A DNA stretch of 64,000 bases from contig NZ_CP060139.1 in assembly GCF_014524565.1 (NCBI RefSeq), positions 3,851,501 to 3,915,500 of the forward strand, in the 5' to 3' direction. Positions within the stretch are counted from its first letter, which is position 1, and every line of letters starts with the position of its first letter. Shown here piece by piece: positions 54,875 to 62,943 of this stretch. The stretch is from Croceimicrobium hydrocarbonivorans. GTDB lineage: Bacteria; Bacteroidota; Bacteroidia; Flavobacteriales; Schleiferiaceae. The translations under genes and the position numbers were made by a program. The notes under the pieces are model-generated. The model worked only from the letters and a program-made list of their open reading frames with translations, did not search any database and was not told the origin of the DNA.

Positions 54875-56216
54875 TCCTTATAATCAAGAACTTATAGGGG
54901 AATTCCCCGAAGATTTATCGACAGAGCTGGAAGCCAAAATCGCAGCCGCCCACAGTCTAAGTCCTTTAGAGGATCATTATTCATTTCCCATCCGCCGAAA
55001 GGCCGTCCAAAATTTAGCTGGCCTCTTGCGTGAGCGTAAAACTGAATTGGCCGTGCATATTTGCGATGAAATGGGCAAGGTGCTTAAGGAAGCGGAGGCC
55101 GAAGTGGAAAAATGTGCCTGGCTTTGTGACTATTATTATGAAAAGAGCCCCGAATTTTTAGCCGATCAAAAGCTGGATTTAGGCGATGCCCAGGCGATTC
55201 GTCGCTATGAAGCCTTAGGAGTGATTTTAGGCATTATGCCCTGGAACTTCCCACTGTGGCAGGTTTTCCGCTTTGCGGTGCCAGCTATTTTAGCGGGAAA
55301 TCGGGTTTTATTGAAGCATGCTCCCAATTGCAATTTAAGTGCAGATGATCTCCAGAGCATATTTGATGATGCAGGCTTGCCTGTGGCTGCTTATTCTGCT
55401 GTGCGACTATCCAATGAAACGGTAGCCGAATTGCTCACAGATGCACGCATTAAAGGTGTAAGCCTTACCGGTAGTGAAAAAGCTGGGCGTACGGTAGCTG
55501 AGATTGCAGGCCGTGAGTTAAAGCCTCAGGTTTTGGAATTAGGTGGATCCAATGCCTTTATCCTTCATTCCAGTGCTAAGGTGAAAGCCGCGGCTCAACT
55601 GGCTTCCAGCGCTCTTTTATTAAATGCCGGGCAAAGCTGTATTGCTGCTAAGCGCTTTTTGGTGCATGAATCCTTGTATACCGAGTTTATCCAAGAATTG
55701 AAAGCAGTGTTTTCTAATTATAGCATTGGTGATCCCAAGGCATCCAGTACTAGTATTGGTCCTTTGGCACGCCCCGATTTAAAAGCCAATGCCCTGCGTC
55801 AAATTGAAGAAAGTCTGGCTCAAGGTGCGAAATTGGAGCTAGGAGGGAAGGGTGATGGCAATCTTTTGGAGCCCACCATTTTAAGTGGGGTAAATCCGGA
55901 TATGACCGTTTTTAAAGAAGAGGTATTTGCGCCCATCGCCTCAATCATGAGCTATGCCGATTTTGAGGAAGCGATTGCCATTAGCAACAGCAGTCGCTAT
56001 GGTTTAGGGGTGAGCCTTATTGGTGAGGACCGCGATTTTATGCTTAGTCAGGCTTCCCGATTTGAGGAAGGCGCGGTATTTATCAATGACCTGGTAAAAA
56101 GTGATCCGCGCTTGCCTTTTGGAGGCGTGAAGAATTCCGGTTATGGTCGCGAATTAGGTCCGGAGGGCATCCATTCCTTCTGCAACCTGAAAACCATTTA
56201 CCTGAAAGGGGATTAA
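54852..56216 (+). CDS. NAD-dependent aldehyde dehydrogenase (succinate-semialdehyde dehydrogenase-like)
   Basis: Start set at the ATG at 54852; a longer in-frame start would run deep inside the preceding peptidase gene. About 454 residues. Catalytic Cys is in NAGQSCIAAKRF and the general-base Glu in LELGGSNAF; the Asn of MPWNFPLWQ is also present. This short family branch is the GabD/Sad type, acting on succinate semialdehyde or a similar substrate. It is coupled to the M14 gene by 23 bases of overlap. Confidence 0.9.
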   Translation: MAIYKSINPYNQELIGEFPEDLSTELEAKIAAAHSLSPLEDHYSFPIRRKAVQNLAGLLRERKTELAVHICDEMGKVLKEAEAEVEKCAWLCDYYYEKSPEFLADQKLDLGDAQAIRRYEALGVILGIMPWNFPLWQVFRFAVPAILAGNRVLLKHAPNCNLSADDLQSIFDDAGLPVAAYSAVRLSNETVAELLTDARIKGVSLTGSEKAGRTVAEIAGRELKPQVLELGGSNAFILHSSAKVKAAAQLASSALLLNAGQSCIAAKRFLVHESLYTEFIQELKAVFSNYSIGDPKASSTSIGPLARPDLKANALRQIEESLAQGAKLELGGKGDGNLLEPTILSGVNPDMTVFKEEVFAPIASIMSYADFEEAIAISNSSRYGLGVSLIGEDRDFMLSQASRFEEGAVFINDLVKSDPRLPFGGVKNSGYGRELGPEGIHSFCNLKTIYLKGD

Positions 56217-56401
56217 AGGATACGCTTGAAAATATAGAACAAGAAGAGAATCAGGATAATACCGATTAAAACATAGATACTACCATTGTAATGGAGTTTA
56301 TGCAATTTGAGATCCTTGCGATAGCTCCACACCAGATAGCCAATAAATACGAACATAAAGATGCCGGCGAAAATCCAGTGACCGGTAGTGATATTTTCCA
56401 T
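56213..56401 (-). CDS. Small membrane protein of unknown function
   Basis: Start set at the ATG at 56401, giving 62 residues with two hydrophobic segments (HWIFAGIFMFVFIGYLVWSY and VLIGIILILFLFYIF) joined by a basic loop. No family recognised. Its 3' end overlaps the convergent aldehyde dehydrogenase by 4 bases; it is divergent from the MazG-like gene. Confidence 0.6.
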   Translation of the reverse strand: MENITTGHWIFAGIFMFVFIGYLVWSYRKDLKLHKLHYNGSIYVLIGIILILFLFYIFKRIL

Positions 56402-56428
56402 AAGACTAAATCTTTTGCAAAGTAAACC

Positions 56429-56818
56429 ATGAAAAAGCAAATTTCCGCCGTTGAAGCCTTCCACAATGCTTTTCGCATTGAAAACCGTTATGCACCCACT
56501 GCTGATATTGATGAAAAAACGCAGCTCTTGCGCTATAAATTAATGCGGGAAGAAAATGAAGAATACCTGGAAGCCGCTCAGAATGGGGATTTGGTGGAAA
56601 TTGCCGATGCCCTGGGGGATATGCTCTATATCCTTTGTGGCACCATTTTAAGTCATGGTATGCAGGATAAAATTGAAGAGGTATTCGACGAAATTCAGCG
56701 TAGCAATATGTCGAAATTGGATGCCAATGGCGAACCTATTTACCGGGAAGACGGCAAGGTGCTGAAAAGTGATCAATACTTTAAGCCCAATATTAAGGCT
56801 ATTCTCGATCGGGATTAG
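56429..56818 (+). CDS. MazG-like nucleoside triphosphate pyrophosphohydrolase family protein
   Basis: 129 residues, all helical. Metal-binding motif EENEEYLEA (EExxE) and EIADALGDMLYILCG (ExxD) match the all-alpha NTP-pyrophosphatase superfamily (MazG/phosphoribosyl-ATP pyrophosphohydrolase). It hydrolyses a nucleoside triphosphate to a monophosphate; the substrate is not readable. Typical of house-cleaning enzymes. Confidence 0.8.
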   Translation: MKKQISAVEAFHNAFRIENRYAPTADIDEKTQLLRYKLMREENEEYLEAAQNGDLVEIADALGDMLYILCGTILSHGMQDKIEEVFDEIQRSNMSKLDANGEPIYREDGKVLKSDQYFKPNIKAILDRD

Positions 56819-57837
56819 AGTTTTTGTACTGCATCTACCAGGCGCTGCGCAATAGCGGCTTTGCTGTAGGATGCTTCCATCTTTTGGCGGGCTTTGTGGC
56901 CTAAGGCGCTTAATTCATCGCGATGATCGCGTAGGTATAGAATTTTATCGGCTATGGCTTGCGGATTAGCTTCGGCGGTGAGTACATCTGTACCCGGCTC
57001 AAAAACCTCCCGTAAACCCGGACTGTCTTTAGTGAGGATGGCTTTTCCGGAGGCCGCATAGTGATAGAGTTTATTGGGTACTACCAAATCAGCTTTGAGT
57101 GATTCACCAAAAACGCCGAGGGCCAGATCGAATTTGGCAATTTGCGCAGCTAATTCATCGTAGGGAATCCAGCCTTTGAAAATATCCAGAGATAAACCGC
57201 GATCAGCAGCTAATTGCCGCGCTTCCTCATATTGATGACCGGTTCCTAATAAGGTGAAATTAAGGTCTTTCTCCTCCTTGAGTAGGGCTATGGCCTCTAT
57301 GATGCTTAAAACTCCTTGTAAGGGCACGAAAGTGCCGTAAAATCCCACTTCGAGCGTATCATCCTTTTTGGGGTAATGGGCTGGGAATTCCTCCAAATGC
57401 ACACCCACGGGTACCACGGCCTTAGGCAAGGAGGAGGGGAGTCTCAAGGTTTTCTCGAAATACTGCAGATGGGCAGCGGTATCGGCTAGGAGGAGATCAC
57501 AATTTCTAAAATCCCGAAAATCGATCCACCATTTTTGGGGAGCTTTCCAATAATGGCCATAGTCGACCACCTTGGTAAGGTAGCGGGAAATTAGGGGATC
57601 AAAAACCACTGGGGCCTGGGCATAGCGACGTACAAAGCTCAGGTCGCGATGACGAAAGGGTGGCACCAGAACCACATCAGCCTTTAAACTAAGATCCCGA
57701 AGCACCTGGCCGTATTTCGGCTGGCGTTCGGGAATCTTATAATACTGTACATCATGCCCCAATTCCTTTAAACCTTCGGCCAAAATATAGGTGCGGTTGT
57801 AAGTAAAACCATCCTTGGCGGCGAAGAGGAACTGCAT
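56815..57837 (-). CDS. Glycosyltransferase, GT4 family
   Basis: 340 residues of the GT-B fold. The donor-binding C-terminal half shows VGFYGTFVPLQGVLSIIEA, LLGTGHQYEEA, and the LVVPNKLYHYAASGKAIL motif with the sugar-nucleotide-binding region. It joins a sugar to an unknown acceptor, probably in surface polysaccharide synthesis. It stands alone between the MazG-like and hibernation-factor genes. Confidence 0.85.
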   Translation of the reverse strand: MQFLFAAKDGFTYNRTYILAEGLKELGHDVQYYKIPERQPKYGQVLRDLSLKADVVLVPPFRHRDLSFVRRYAQAPVVFDPLISRYLTKVVDYGHYWKAPQKWWIDFRDFRNCDLLLADTAAHLQYFEKTLRLPSSLPKAVVPVGVHLEEFPAHYPKKDDTLEVGFYGTFVPLQGVLSIIEAIALLKEEKDLNFTLLGTGHQYEEARQLAADRGLSLDIFKGWIPYDELAAQIAKFDLALGVFGESLKADLVVPNKLYHYAASGKAILTKDSPGLREVFEPGTDVLTAEANPQAIADKILYLRDHRDELSALGHKARQKMEASYSKAAIAQRLVDAVQKL

Positions 57838-57850
57838 GAAAGGAGAGAGG

Positions 57851-58150
57851 TTAGTGCTTTTGCATTTTGGTTTTAAGCTTGCGGATTTGTCCTTTAAGCT
57901 TGTCTACTGCATCATGCACGGCTTTTTCGAAAGAAGCATCGTGACTTTCGGCGAAGAGATCATTGCCGGGAATATTCAGCTTGATTTCTGCTTTTTTGTT
58001 TTGATTCGCTTCGTCCTGAATCAGTTTCAGGTAAACTTCCGCACCTACGATTTGATCGTAGTACTTGTGCAATCCACTTACTTTTTCTTCAGTAAAGGAG
58101 AGCAACTCTTCTGTAGCTTTAAAGTCTACAGTTTGGATATCCCATTTCAT
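57851..58150 (-). CDS. hpf: Ribosome hibernation promoting factor (HPF/RaiA family)
   Basis: 99 residues of the short HPF type. Family pattern: a small alpha-beta fold with the VDFKATEELLSFTEEKVSGLHKYYD first helix and the AEIKLNIPGNDLFAESHDASFEKAVHDAVDKLKGQIRKLK end. It binds the 30S decoding centre and inactivates ribosomes in slow growth. Confidence 0.9.
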   Translation of the reverse strand: MKWDIQTVDFKATEELLSFTEEKVSGLHKYYDQIVGAEVYLKLIQDEANQNKKAEIKLNIPGNDLFAESHDASFEKAVHDAVDKLKGQIRKLKTKMQKH

Positions 58151-58230
58151 AGGTATTGTTTTGATTTAAGCCTGCAAAGATAGACTTGGCATTAAATTAG
58201 CACGAAGCCTTTTTAAAATAGTATAAATAC

Positions 58231-58238
58231 TAGTTTTG
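58231..58238 (+). promoter_or_regulatory. -7 box before the TPR gene
   Basis: TAGTTTTG matches TAnnTTTG exactly, 20 bases before the ATG at 58259. No clear -33 TTTG is present. Confidence 0.4.
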
Positions 58239-58258
58239 CATCAAAAGCCAAATTCAAC

Positions 58259-59554
58259 ATGAAACGACTTATTTTTCTAGGAGCGATGTTAATCGGTTTT
58301 TCCGCAATAGCCCAGGAGAAGCCGGTAATTTCCTCAGCCGTAATTGCCATAGACCGTAACAACGATTTAACTGCCGCTAAGGGTTATATCGATGAGGCCC
58401 AGACCATTATCAGTGGTAAATCACTTTCCGAGGTGAAGGAAAAAGACCTGGCCAAGTTCTATTACTACAAAGGTTTGATCAACTATCGGGTGCATATTAA
58501 CGATGACCCAGCGATCCAAAAATTGGATGCCAATGCTTTGGATAAAGCAGTGGAAGGTTTCAGCCAATTGCTCGATTTGGAGAAAAAAATCGGGAAAGAG
58601 CGTTACACTACCGAAGCTAAACAGCAACTAACTGCCTTATCAACCTCTTTTGCGAATCGCGGTATTAAAGCCAGTCAGAATAGTGATTTCGAAGGTGCCT
58701 ACGCTGATTTCTTGAAATCTTACGAGATAAAAAAGAAATTCATGAATAGCATCGATACCAGCATGTACTACAATGCTGCTTTGATGGCCCAGAACATGAA
58801 AGCCAATGAAAAGGCCATTCCTATTTATAAGGACCTTTTAAATATGGATTACCACGGTACTCGTTTTTATGCGGTATCAGTGGAAACAGGGGACACCATG
58901 GATTTTGCCAGCGCCCAACAAATGGAAATGTTTGTGAAAAACGAACAAGTGACTAGTCCCAAATCTGAGGGAGATATTCGTCCTAATCTTTACAAAACCG
59001 TTGCTTATTTATCACTCGCCGAGGGTGATACCGCGGGATATACCAAAACCATCCAGGAAGGACGGGTAAAATTCCCAGAGAACTTAGATTTGATTATTGC
59101 CGAATTACAGTTGTTCTTCGACAATAAAGAATACGACAAAGCTCTTGCTAACTTGGATAAGGCTATTGCCGCGGACCCCAAGAATCCTTTGATGTATTAC
59201 AATAAGGGCGTAATTCTGCAGAATGAGATGAAGCGTACCAACGATGCTTTGGCCGCTTATGAGAAGACTTTGGAAATTGATTCCAATTATACTGATGCTT
59301 TGTATATGACCAGTATCATTTATATCGACAGCGCCAACGCCGTGGTAGCCAAGATGAATGATTTGCCTTACAATGCCACCAAGAAATACAATGCTTACAA
59401 GAAGCAGAAGAATGAAATCTTTAAAACGGCATTACCATATTTAGAGAAAGCCTACAAGAAAAACGAAGAGGATCCGCAAGTGAAGATTGCTCTGAGTCAG
59501 GTTTATCGTTCTTTAGAAATGTACGATAAGGCAAAAGCCGTAATGGGCGAATAA
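58259..59554 (+). CDS. Secreted tetratricopeptide repeat protein
   Basis: 431 residues. A signal peptide (MKRLIFLGAMLIGFSAIAQ) is followed by TPR helices, clearest in the segments YADFLKSYEIKKKFM, YDKALANLDKAIAADPKNPLM and ALAAYEKTLEIDSNYTDAL. It is probably periplasmic and a scaffold for protein interactions. No catalytic residues are seen. It ends the core-type region of the window and has a terminator. Confidence 0.8.
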   Translation: MKRLIFLGAMLIGFSAIAQEKPVISSAVIAIDRNNDLTAAKGYIDEAQTIISGKSLSEVKEKDLAKFYYYKGLINYRVHINDDPAIQKLDANALDKAVEGFSQLLDLEKKIGKERYTTEAKQQLTALSTSFANRGIKASQNSDFEGAYADFLKSYEIKKKFMNSIDTSMYYNAALMAQNMKANEKAIPIYKDLLNMDYHGTRFYAVSVETGDTMDFASAQQMEMFVKNEQVTSPKSEGDIRPNLYKTVAYLSLAEGDTAGYTKTIQEGRVKFPENLDLIIAELQLFFDNKEYDKALANLDKAIAADPKNPLMYYNKGVILQNEMKRTNDALAAYEKTLEIDSNYTDALYMTSIIYIDSANAVVAKMNDLPYNATKKYNAYKKQKNEIFKTALPYLEKAYKKNEEDPQVKIALSQVYRSLEMYDKAKAVMGE

Positions 59555-59564
59555 GAATTCAGGA

Positions 59565-59595
59565 GAGGAGATTTTGATGATCTCCTTTCTTTTTA
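59565..59595 (+). terminator. Rho-independent terminator after the TPR gene
   Basis: Stem AGGAGAT/ATCTCCT with a 7-base loop, followed by TTCTTTTT. Confidence 0.75.
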
Positions 59596-59647
59596 GAAAA
59601 GTTATTTGACATAATATTAATTATAGGGTACATTGTAGTATCAAAAT

Positions 59648-62600
59648 CTACGTTGGTACACCAACTATGCAAGACGCGATTTTAAGATCAATTTCTTCAT
59701 AAACTGGAGCCTCTTCATATATTGCTGTAAGGATCTCAATATTGAAGTCAATTTTTCGGATTTCGTTTGGAGTAATTAAATCATGGAGGTTAAACACCTT
59801 TCTTCTATCCTTATTACGAGATCTCTTATCATCAATGTATGGCTGTAAAAAGTCAATCCAAGTTTTTGAGAATGCTTCAATGTCTATATGGCTTTCATTT
59901 CTATCAAATAGTCGTAATAATTTCTTAATAATAATCCGCTCTTCTTCTGAGATATTTCGTTGTTTGGATCGTTTCTCTAAAATTTGCTCTGCAACCCGTA
60001 TAGCTCTTTTCTTCTTGGGTGAAAGTAACTCTAGCTCATTATCCTTTAAAAGTTGTATGTATTTACTTAAGTAGTGGTCACTCCACTCAATATCAAATTG
60101 TTTTTTGTTTTGGAGGTACTTTTTCAGTAAGTCACAGATAACGGGGAAATCAGTATGAATTGATTGGCTTTGTTTTGGTTCAATGAAATACCATTTTGGT
60201 GAATGATGTTTGTCACCATTCAAGGCTATAAAGCACCACTCTTCCGAGCTATCAACAAAACTGACCCCAGTTTTTAAAGACACATTCACATTTCTTAACT
60301 CATTGTATTCTTGAGTTGTAAGTAAGGCATTCTCGCCTTCTTTTAAATTGACTATTGAACGAAAACTATCTGTTATGCCTTCCCAAGAATCATCAGCTTT
60401 TTCATAGTCCTTAAATTCCTCAATAATTTCTTTAATAGACTCTGATTTTTTAAAATGTTTAAACTTGAGTTGATCGGGTATTTTAAAGTTAGAACCTATG
60501 GTGGAATGCACTAAATCGTTTAACTCCAAGAGCTTCTTATCCCCATTTAAAGAAAACACCTCAGTATCATCAGGCCAGTACATTTCAATCTTCGAGTAAG
60601 GTGTATCCATCCTGTCAACTCGGCCGAATCTCTGTTCAACTATTCGGATTACACTTGGTAAATCCAAAAGAGTGACTGCAGAAGCTTTTTGCAAATCAAC
60701 CCCTTCCGACATTTTATCCGAGCAAAGGGCTATTATTCTTTCTTCATTTTCTGAAAGTAAATGAAATTTATCTAAGACTTCATCTGATTCTCTCTCAGTT
60801 TCCCCGGTCGCTAATAAGACTTTGGTCTTAGGCGAATGCTTTTTAATTAAGTACTTGAGGTAGTTTAGCGTGATCAAGCAACTGTCAAAAGCTATAACTT
60901 TTTGATGTTTATTCAGCTGCTCAATTAGCAGTTTAGCTTTGCCTTTTTCTCTTTCATTTGATAGCTGTTTTGCTAGGTTGGCAATTTGCAAATAAAGAGC
61001 TTTCTCCTCCTTGCACGCTTGAATGTATTCATCAATGTTTGTAAACCAATTCGGGAAATCACAGTTTTTAAAATCATTACTAATCCGAGGCTTAGCATTT
61101 CTATCAATAAAAGAGTCAAGTATCTTGTTTTTTACCTTGTTAAATTGCTTTTTCTTATATTCAAAATTTTCAATTTTTAATGCATCACCTGCGCCTAAAA
61201 TATGCTCAATTAATGCCATTTTAGAGGAACGTAAGCGGTACCTTATCATATAAATGGAAAGATGTTTTGCAGCTAAAAAACGTCTATCTATGTAAGCTTG
61301 CTTTTCGTCCTCTGATATAAAGAAATTGGAATTATTGATTTGTTTGAGATAGCTAATCCCTTTTAAATTAGCGCATAACTCGTTAATTTTCTGAGCTATA
61401 TCCTGGTCCGCTTTAGTTTCGTTGGTTTGATACGGTACTGGAATTTGCTCCGGAAATTTGCATGTATCACCAAGTGCATTTTTGTATAAATGAGGCTCTT
61501 GATCAATTTGTTTATTTATTTCACTCTTTGTTCTTCGAACAGTGAATCTACTAATGAATTGCTTAAGATTTTTAATGTCATCTTCTTGCCTCAAGTCTGG
61601 TCTAGCCTTCAGTTTGCGGAAGGATTCAAAGCTTTCGTCATCTAAATTGTCTACATCTAAGAGCTCAACTATTTTCAAAAGATCATCTATCTTTTTATTA
61701 ATTGGAGTTGCAGTGATCAATACTTTGTAATCGGCATTATTTTTTCTAATTGCTACACTTCTCTTAGACTTAATATTGAGATAGTTGTGAGCTTCATCAA
61801 CGGCGAGAATATTAGCGAGGTTTAAATCTTCTTCAGCATCTCTTAATGATTTAAGTTTACCATTACTCAGCGTACCATTGGAAATTTGATTATTAGAAAT
61901 TGTGGCCAGACCTTTAAATTCCTTCTTCCATTTGTCAATTACGAGGGGAGGACAAACTATGACTGAATTATCCATTTCTTTCCTTCCATTCTCCCAAAGC
62001 CAATTTTTAAGAGCAAGAATAATGGTAGAACACATCTTCGTTTTTCCTGCTCCGGTTGGGTCGGCTATCAGAACATTAGCATTTTCCTGTAAAATGGAGA
62101 GTGCTTGCGCTAACCCTCTTTTTTGAGTAGGCCACAATTTAACATTTTCCAACTTGCTACTGAGCATTCCAAAATCTGACAACCAGCCACCCTCTATTAC
62201 TTCATGAATCGCTCTGGCTAGTGCTTCCTTCCAGCCTACAGGTTTAATCAGGTTTTCAAGAAGGTCAATTATATCATGGTATGGTGTAGCCTTTTTAAAA
62301 TAATTTTCGGCAATAAGCTTGATGTCCTCATGAACACTTGGGTGATCGTCCATAAGGACTCGATAGTTAGCCTCGGTTTGTTTTAATAATCCGTTATTAC
62401 TGAAGTTGGAAGAACCAAGCATTGCCATTTTGTGACTTACATAAATCTTTGCATGGAGCTTGTTGAAAAATCTTACCTGAACTCTGTGGGATTTTATTTT
62501 TTCAATCAGGTTAATAACACTCCCTCCTTGTAAAATAGAAAGTCCTTTTTTTAACCAGTACTCTTTGATCTCTTTGTCAAGTGGCTTAATGTGGTACCGT

Positions 62601-62899
62601 TTTCTACCTCTAAAATTTGGATCAAAGCCGAGTACTATTCGAATTACTCTGATATTGTTATAATCATCTTTTCCGAAAGTGTCTATTAATTGAGAAAGTG
62701 ATGTGTACCCAGTTAGTAAAATAAATTCCTTGGCTACAGTTAAATCTCCCATCAATATATCACCAACTCTTTTGTTTACTTCCTCAATGTTTAATGGGAA
62801 AACCTCTTGTAAGGGCCATCTCGTATATGGCTCAATCGGCTTCTCAAAATCTAAAGTAAATTGAGAGTTTTCTTCTCTTTTATTAGGGGCATCACGCAT
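59648..62899 (-). CDS. PLD-type nuclease fused to SNF2-like helicase (candidate defence protein)
   Basis: A 1,083-residue protein from the ATG at 62899. Residues about 40-200 form a phospholipase D-like domain with a single HxK motif (His149, Lys151) and the downstream GSSNFSNNG (162-170) of nuclease-type PLD domains. A superfamily 2 helicase follows: Walker A PTGAGKTK (Lys286), DEAH at 368-371, TATP at 396-399, and a second RecA-like domain with SEGVDLQKASAV and motif VI QRFGRVDR at 756-763, as in SNF2/Res-type enzymes. The last about 300 residues are not recognised. It lies 44 bases after a UvrD-like helicase gene in the same direction and is AT-rich relative to the rest. PLD and SNF2 domains occur separately in DISARM (DrmC, DrmD); this fused form is not that system. 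Function in defence is inferred. Confidence 0.8.
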   Translation of the reverse strand: MRDAPNKREENSQFTLDFEKPIEPYTRWPLQEVFPLNIEEVNKRVGDILMGDLTVAKEFILLTGYTSLSQLIDTFGKDDYNNIRVIRIVLGFDPNFRGRKRYHIKPLDKEIKEYWLKKGLSILQGGSVINLIEKIKSHRVQVRFFNKLHAKIYVSHKMAMLGSSNFSNNGLLKQTEANYRVLMDDHPSVHEDIKLIAENYFKKATPYHDIIDLLENLIKPVGWKEALARAIHEVIEGGWLSDFGMLSSKLENVKLWPTQKRGLAQALSILQENANVLIADPTGAGKTKMCSTIILALKNWLWENGRKEMDNSVIVCPPLVIDKWKKEFKGLATISNNQISNGTLSNGKLKSLRDAEEDLNLANILAVDEAHNYLNIKSKRSVAIRKNNADYKVLITATPINKKIDDLLKIVELLDVDNLDDESFESFRKLKARPDLRQEDDIKNLKQFISRFTVRRTKSEINKQIDQEPHLYKNALGDTCKFPEQIPVPYQTNETKADQDIAQKINELCANLKGISYLKQINNSNFFISEDEKQAYIDRRFLAAKHLSIYMIRYRLRSSKMALIEHILGAGDALKIENFEYKKKQFNKVKNKILDSFIDRNAKPRISNDFKNCDFPNWFTNIDEYIQACKEEKALYLQIANLAKQLSNEREKGKAKLLIEQLNKHQKVIAFDSCLITLNYLKYLIKKHSPKTKVLLATGETERESDEVLDKFHLLSENEERIIALCSDKMSEGVDLQKASAVTLLDLPSVIRIVEQRFGRVDRMDTPYSKIEMYWPDDTEVFSLNGDKKLLELNDLVHSTIGSNFKIPDQLKFKHFKKSESIKEIIEEFKDYEKADDSWEGITDSFRSIVNLKEGENALLTTQEYNELRNVNVSLKTGVSFVDSSEEWCFIALNGDKHHSPKWYFIEPKQSQSIHTDFPVICDLLKKYLQNKKQFDIEWSDHYLSKYIQLLKDNELELLSPKKKRAIRVAEQILEKRSKQRNISEEERIIIKKLLRLFDRNESHIDIEAFSKTWIDFLQPYIDDKRSRNKDRRKVFNLHDLITPNEIRKIDFNIEILTAIYEEAPVYEEIDLKIASCIVGVPT

Positions 62900-62943
62900 T
62901 TATATGTTCCGATTTTGCTGTACTTTTTCGCTTTTAAGGAGAC

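Noticed and set aside
58185-58200. TTGGCATTAAATTAGC with GG and GC ten bases apart before the TPR gene
   Set aside because: The -12 part is TTAGC rather than TTGC, no upstream half-sites are present, and an exact TAnnTTTG box lies closer to the gene.
59652-59665. Inverted repeat GTTGGT-AC-ACCAAC at the island edge, considered as an attachment site
   Set aside because: It is inside the last codons of the PLD-helicase gene, and no second copy was found in the window.
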